Assembly: GCF_003265705.1 (NCBI RefSeq)
Contig: NW_020313005.1
Location: 13,657,311 to 13,721,310, forward strand
Direction: 5' to 3'
Length of the DNA stretch: 64,000 bases
From: Callorhinus ursinus
Taxonomy: Eukaryota > Chordata > Mammalia > Carnivora > Otariidae
Shown here piece after piece: positions 59,343-64,000 of this stretch. Within the stretch, counting starts at the first letter, position 1; each line of letters begins with the position of its first letter. The position numbers and the translations under genes were made by a program. The notes beneath the pieces were generated by a model, which saw only the letters and a program-made list of their open reading frames with translations, searched no databases and was not told the DNA's origin.

Positions 59343-60241
59343 ATGACAAGACGAAAAAAAATCACCTCAGCAAAAAGAACAAGAGGTAGTACAGTCAGCG
59401 AGGGACCTACTCAATACGGACATTAGTACGATGTCGGACCTAGAGTTCAGAAACATGACTTTAAAGATACTAGCTGGGCGTGAAAAAAGCGTGGAAGTTA
59501 TTAGAGAAACCCTTTCTGGAGAAATAAAAGAACTAAAATCTAACCAAGTCGAAATCCAAAAGGCTATTGATGAGGTGCAATCAAAAATGGGGGCACTAAC
59601 CGCTAGGATAAATGAGGCAGAAGAGAGAATAAGCGATATAGAAGACCAAATGATGGAAAATAGAGAGGCTGAGAAAAAGAGAGAGAAATAACTACAGGAT
59701 CACGAGGGCAGAATTCGAGAGATAAGTGATTCAATAAGACGAAACAACATTAGAATAATTGGGATCCCAGAAGAAGAAGAGAGAGAGAGAGAGGGGCAGA
59801 AGGTATATTGGAACAAATAATAGCAGAGAACTTCCCTAATGTGAAGAAGGAAACAGGCATCAAAATTGAGGAGGCACAGAGAACCCCTCTCAAAATCAAT
59901 AATAATAGGTCAACACCCTGACATCTAATAGTAAAACTTACGAGTCTCAGAGACAAAGAGAAATTCCTGAAATCAGCTCGGGAGAAGAGATATGTAACCT
60001 ACAATGGTAGAAACATTAGATTGGCAACAGACCTATCCACAGAGACCTGGCAGGCCAGAAAGGACTGGCAAGATATCTTCAGAGCACTAAACGAGAAAAA
60101 TATGCAGCCAAGAATAGTATATCCAGCTAGGATGTCATTGAAATAGAAGGAGAGATAAAAAATTTCCAGGACAAACAAAAACTAAAGGAATTTGCAAACA
60201 CAAAATCAGCCCTCCAAGAAATATTGAAAGGGGTCCTCTAA
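59343..60241 (+). pseudogene. L1 ORF1, broken
   Basis: Start codon at 59343 (MTRRKK), but the frame is lost within 25 codons. The main open piece 59431-59691 covers the N-terminal and coiled-coil part (AEERISDIEDQMMENREAEKKREK) and ends at a TAA. The RNA-recognition and C-terminal parts follow in broken frames up to the family stop at 60239-60241. Total span 899 bp, near the normal ORF1 length. Confidence 0.92.
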
Positions 60242-60322
60242 GCAAAAAGAGAGACTAAAAGCAGCAAAGATCAGAAAGGAACACAGACAACATACAGTAA
60301 CAGTCACCTTACAGGCAATTCA

Positions 60323-60387
60323 ATGGCACTAAATTCATATCTTTCAATAGTTACCCTGAATGTAAATGGGCTAAATGCCCCAATCAA
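60323..60387 (+). pseudogene. L1 ORF2 first codons only
   Basis: ATG at 60323 followed by ALNSYLSIVTLNVNGLNAPI, the N-terminus of the L1 endonuclease with its Asn-Val-Asn-Gly motif. Cut after about 22 codons by the rearrangement breakpoint. Confidence 0.92.
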
Positions 60388-60523
60388 TAAATTCAATTAG
60401 CCATGGTTCATCATTAGTTTTTGATATAATGTTCAATGATTCATTAGTTGAGAATAACACCCAGTGCTCATCACATCACATGCCCTCTTTAATGAGACAA
60501 ACCATATGAGACTCCTGACTCTG
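60388..60523 (-). mobile_element. Short L1 insertion with 5' inversion
   Basis: 60388-60493 is an antisense L1 3' end (TTCAATTAGCCATGGTTCAT, TCATTAGTTTTTGATATAAT, TGCCCTCTTTAAT). 60494-60523 is a nearby upstream 3'UTR part in the opposite direction (GAGACAAACCATATGAGACT), the twin-priming signature. The right duplication is GGAAAAATTTGCTTTCT (60524-60540). Its tail and left duplication now lie inverted at 57417-57453. Confidence 0.82.
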
Positions 60524-60667
60524 GGAAAAATTTGCTTTCTGCACATTCTCTATATTTGGCGTTAATTATTCAGAAAGGCTTTTTTATGCTGTTCCACATT
60601 ACACTGTCTGACATGAGTGCTCTGTGTATTCCACTTGATCAGCATTCTGTATTCTGCCTGTGATATT

Positions 60668-60695
<28 letters not shown>
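60668..60695. repeat. (GT)n microsatellite
   Basis: About 14 GT units. Confidence 0.95.
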
Positions 60696-60698
<3 letters not shown>

Positions 60699-60844
60699 AG
60701 TAACTTCTTTATTAATGTCAGTATTGACAATAGGTGGCCCCTAATTCAAGAAAAGTCTGAATGCCATGACACTTCCTAATTAACATTATTAGGTATCTCC
60801 CACTGACTATTTCTTAACCATTTTGCATCCAGTATTATAGGCTA

Positions 60845-61030
60845 CCCCTTCACATTTATTGTCTAATTTAATCCTCACATCATGTAAAATGAGATTCATA
60901 TGAATACTATTTCCAATTTAAGGAAACTAAAACAGAGTGATAGAGCATGAGTTACTTGAGTTTCCACAATTAATAAATGTAAGACTCTAGATTCTACTCC
61001 TACAGATTGTCTGGCTCCAAAGTCCAGCTT
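60845..61030 (-). repeat. MIR SINE
   Basis: Antisense MIR: TTGTCTAATTTAATCCTCAC, ATTTAAGGAAACTAAAACAG, GAGTTACTTGAGTTTCC and TTGTCTGGCTCCAAAGTCCA lie in the expected reverse order. Confidence 0.85.
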
Positions 61031-61179
61031 CCCACCATAGCATATTGAAATTGGAATTGTACCATCCAGTTCAGCTACTATGTGTTCATCTCTATGATAC
61101 TGTATTTTCTTTTTAGCAAAATACATTTTGGGGTGAAAGTCTTTGGATCTGAGTGTTTGAACTCTTAAACTTTAGAGCA

Positions 61180-61266
61180 GCTTGCTTGCTTTCTCTCTCT
61201 TTCACTCTCTTCTACTCTCTCCCTATTTTCCCTCTCTCTTTCTCTTCCTTTCTCCCTTCCTACTCT
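61180..61266. repeat. CT-rich low-complexity tract
   Basis: Mostly C and T (CTCTCTCTTTCACTCTCTTC and similar). Confidence 0.88.
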
Positions 61267-63339
61267 CAGAGATTTGTTTTTATTTTGTTAAATAATAACA
61301 GTAAGGTACTGACACTTGTATTTTAAAAGATAACTGCATATTTGAGCTAGATTTGAAGGATAACTAAAATGTTGCCAGGTGAAGACAGTAAAGAATGAAC
61401 TGGCTAAGTGAGGAAAATAATGTGTTATAAAGGCATTGACATATGGAAACACCTGATGTATTCAGATATACAAAAACATATTAGATGATAGATAGATGGT
61501 AGATAGATGGATTCAGATTTGTCTAAATAAATGAAACTTTTAAAAACATTTCTCGGCTTTTCTGTTATAAATTCTGAGTAATAATTTGATAAATCATTTA
61601 AGGTAAGTATAGAGGAAAATCCCAATCTGAGAAACTGACATGAAGCCTAGAAGATTAATTGACCTTAGTTAATGTTTAAACAGATTCTCATACACCTTCA
61701 TTTTGAAACTCAAAATCATTAAAATAATTCAAGTTCTGGGATTCTGACACAACTGAGTTTTAACTGAATTGTTTTAAGCAGATTACATATAAGGGAGAGG
61801 GGGAAGATGGCTGAGCAGGAAGACCCTAGGTTCACCTTGTCCCACAGATACAACTAAAGAACCACTCCCAGTGTGTAAATAACTCAGAAAATGACCCTAC
61901 GGCTGGCAGAATGAACTCCACAACTAAATGTAGAGAAGAGGCTGCATGAACAAGGATAGGAAGGGCAGAGACACAGTTCAGAGCTAAATAGACTCACAAT
62001 ACTATCTGTGGGGCAGGAGGAGGAATTCCATGGGATCAGAGAAGGGAGAGAAATATACCCTCACACAGCAGCACCCACAAAGGGAAGATGAATCCCCATA
62101 TTTGGCTTTGAAAACAGGAGGGGCCAAATATTGTGAGTTCTTACACCCAGTGGGATTTAAAAAGCTGGAATTAAAAATAAATCAGCAGATTTGGCTCTAG
62201 GAGAGTCAAGAAGGTGAGAGGAAATTGATTCCCTGCCCTTAAAGAGACAGCACAATAAACAGTTCCCAAGGATATAGTATATAAGTAGCAGTTTGAAAGG
62301 TGCCTAGGGCATATAGGAGAGAGAGTTATTTACTTTTCTCTGAGGCTGTTCCAGTAGGACAGATATTTCTGGGGAACTCCTGCAGGAAAAAATGAATTGG
62401 TAGGCACATTTTCCCTACCCTGCCTCCCAGTGTAAACACATGGACATCTGAGCGACTGGATACCTAACTTGCTAGCACTGCCACCTCACCCGCACACTCT
62501 GTGCTTCTACCCATCCAGTACATTGCTGCAGGGCCTCTCCCATAGAGGACTGGGGGTGCACAAAACTTGATAGCACCACCACCTGGCAAATGGCCCCCTG
62601 TGCTGTACTTCTGCAGAGCCAGAAGGGCCACTTCAGTGCAGCAGAGCCTGTCCCTTGGCACTCAAAACTTGCTAGCACTCTTGCCTCACACTGTGCTTTG
62701 GGGGATCTACCTTCTCTAATAAGCTTTTGGCAAGAACCCATACAAAGTGTTGCCACAGGCCTGTCAGTGTACAAGTAGGCCCTACAGTGGCCAGTAGCAC
62801 CCCAAAGTGACTCCTGCCCTGCAGGAGGGAAAGATAACCAAACACACCACTCAGTTGGAGGACCAGCAGTGGGCTGCAGGCCGAGAACTGACTGCAGACC
62901 CCACCCACCAAAGAAAGTTCTCAGGGGCAACACAGGGACAGTTTGTGCTAATGCATCTCTGGCAAACACCCGGTCTGACTCAACTCAAGACCAAGGCATC
63001 CCCAGATAGGTACACTAACACCACAGGGATTAATGCTGCCCACAACAGGCAAAGAGAACCATTGTAGATGATTGGACTGAAGGAAAAAGCAGCTCAGTCA
63101 CAAAAGCAGGGCACCTACATCACACATAGGAGACACACCTGAAGCTCCAAGTTCTGGTGAACAGGGGACACTACACAGCAGGGGACTATAGGACCTCTTC
63201 CTCATAAGGCCTCTACTTTCCAATGCAGGAGGTGTAACTGTCTTTTTTTAACACAGAGAAACAGATACAGAGAGTTAGACAAAATGATGATATAGAAGAA
63301 CATGTTCCAAAGGAAAGAACAGGACAAACCACAGCAAGA

Positions 63340-64000
63340 AACCTAAATGAAATAGATATAAGTAATGTGTTTGATAGAGAATTTAAAGTGATGATCATAA
63401 AGATACTCACGAGATTTGAGAAAAGAGTGGAGAGTATCAGTGAGACCCTTAACACAGACATGGAAAACAAACAAAAAACCCAACCAGAGATGGAGAACAC
63501 AATAAATGAAATTAAAATTACACTTGATGGAATAAACAGCAGGTTAGAGGAAGCAGAGAAACAAATTAATGACCTGGAAGACAGAGTAATGAAAATTAAT
63601 CAAACTGAGAAAATGAGAGAAAAAACAATTATGAAAAAAATAGACTTAGGGAACTCAGTGACACCAACAAGCATAATAACACTCATATTATAGGGATCCC
63701 AGGACGGGGAGAGAAGAGGGGGCAGAAAATTTATTTGAAGAAATAATAGTTGAAAACTTCCCTAATCTGGGGAAGGAAACAGATTTAGATCCAGGAGGCA
63801 CAGAAATTCCCCCAAGAAGGTCCACACCAAGACACATAGAAATTAAAATGGCAAAAATTAGTGGAAAAGAAAAAAAAATATAGCAAGAAAAAAGAAAAGA
63901 AAAGAAAAGAAAAGAAAAGAAAAGAAAACAGTTACATACAAGGGAAACCGCCTAAATCTATGAGCTGATTTTTCAGCAGAAACTTTGCAAGACAGAGGAG
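63340..64000 (+). pseudogene. Old L1 ORF1, broken, partial
   Basis: Open piece 63367-63693 (108 codons) is coiled-coil (EEAEKQINDLEDRVMKINQT) and ends in a frameshift at the start of the RNA-recognition domain. Sequence resembling that domain follows (GAAAACTTCCCTAATCTGGG) but with stops and an AAAAG expansion at 63885-63930. Confidence 0.85.
63885..63930. repeat. (AAAAG)n microsatellite
   Basis: About eight AAAAG units inside the ORF1 remnant, grown from an A-rich codon stretch. Confidence 0.95.

Larger units (their letters stand above)
57560..60387 (+). mobile_element. L1, 5' half, inverted relative to its 3' part
   Basis: Starts at the L1 5' terminus (GGTGGAGCAAGATGGCAGAG) and runs through the 5'UTR, ORF1 and the first 22 codons of ORF2, stopping at CCCCAATCAA (60387). 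There is no 3' end here. Together with 55581-57416 it makes one L1 lacking about 2.2 kb of ORF2. Confidence 0.93.
60541..61792. other. Single-copy DNA with small repeats
   Basis: Apart from the GT repeat, the MIR and a CT-rich tract listed separately, nothing recognised. The frames 60896-61126 and 61425-61625 have no domain. Confidence 0.5.
61793..64000 (+). mobile_element. Old L1 (L1M-type) 5' end, running off the window
   Basis: Starts at an L1 5' terminus (GGGAGAGGGGGAAGATGGCT), followed by about 1.5 kb of 5'UTR and then ORF1. The 5'UTR landmarks (CAAGTTCTGGTGAACAGGGG, CCTCTTCCTCATAAGGCC) are the sense form of those in the old minus L1s at 28 and 50.7 kb. The 3' part lies beyond 64000. 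Confidence 0.86.

Noticed and set aside
57417..60387. Twin priming as the cause of the inverted L1 half
   Set aside because: The target-site duplication and 143 bp of flank are inverted with it, and the plus part begins at the true 5' terminus next to its duplication.
62472..62969. 165-codon minus frame and overlapping plus frames
   Set aside because: They fall in the GC-rich 5'UTR of the L1 that starts at 61793; several frames on both strands are open.
1..64000. CRISPR array, operon or other prokaryotic system
   Set aside because: No regularly spaced repeats with unique spacers. The DNA is mammalian, with SINEs, LINEs, MIR and LTRs throughout.

Overview
This is mammalian nuclear DNA from a carnivore, most likely an arctoid caniform (bear, seal or weasel side). 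The evidence is at least eleven tRNA-derived Can-SINEs with the GGCGCCTGGGTGGCTCAG-type head, CT-rich body and AATAAA-rich tail. SINEs with the dog-specific GGATCCCTGGGTGGCGCAG head were not seen. I found no host protein-coding exon, no RNA gene and no CRISPR array. The window is intergenic or intronic and is dominated by LINE-1 (L1) copies of at least two ages. Every longer reading frame I could identify is an L1 ORF1, L1 ORF2 or retroviral pol remnant, or lies in the GC-rich L1 5'UTR. Two 100-N assembly gaps lie inside L1 copies (17616-17715 and 38446-38545).

Layout. 1-1650: 3' end of a plus-strand L1. 1651-8585: mostly single-copy AT-rich DNA with L2 fragments, a 71-bp L1 and microsatellites. 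8586-29372: a dense L1 nest. It holds old minus-strand L1 3' ends, a younger 5-kb minus L1 carrying two SINEs, a 0.5-kb minus L1 3' end, a 4.9-kb plus L1 facing it head to head, an L1 5'UTR scrap, and two old minus-strand L1s with their 5'UTRs, the second carrying four SINEs and an L1 3' end. 29373-32532: MIR, a MaLR-type LTR with a SINE, and single-copy DNA. 32533-39641: a full-length minus L1 (about 7.1 kb) bounded by a 15-bp target-site duplication, with broken ORFs. 39642-46034: an old L1/HAL1-type ORF1 remnant split by a Tigger-like DNA transposon, a SINE, a decayed minus-strand endogenous retrovirus pol interrupted by a MaLR LTR, a GT repeat and an MER5-like scrap. 46035-53130: more old minus L1s with nested SINEs and short L1 insertions. 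53232-55566: a SINE with an AT palindrome, then single-copy DNA. 55567-60540: an L1 whose 5' half and flanking DNA are inverted. 60541-61792: single-copy DNA with a MIR and a GT repeat. 61793-64000: the 5' end of an old plus-strand L1 that leaves the window.

Nothing here works together as a gene system. The most informative structures are about genome dynamics and assembly: the inverted L1 locus at 55.5-60.5 kb, where the target-site duplication appears as an inverted repeat; a 26-bp foldback against the first gap; a SINE target used three times; the retroviral pol remnant split by an LTR with a 5-bp duplication; and the modular 5' and 3' UTRs of the younger L1 family. I did not find a convincing new biological system. 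Family names come from remembered consensus patterns and within-window comparison, not from a database search.
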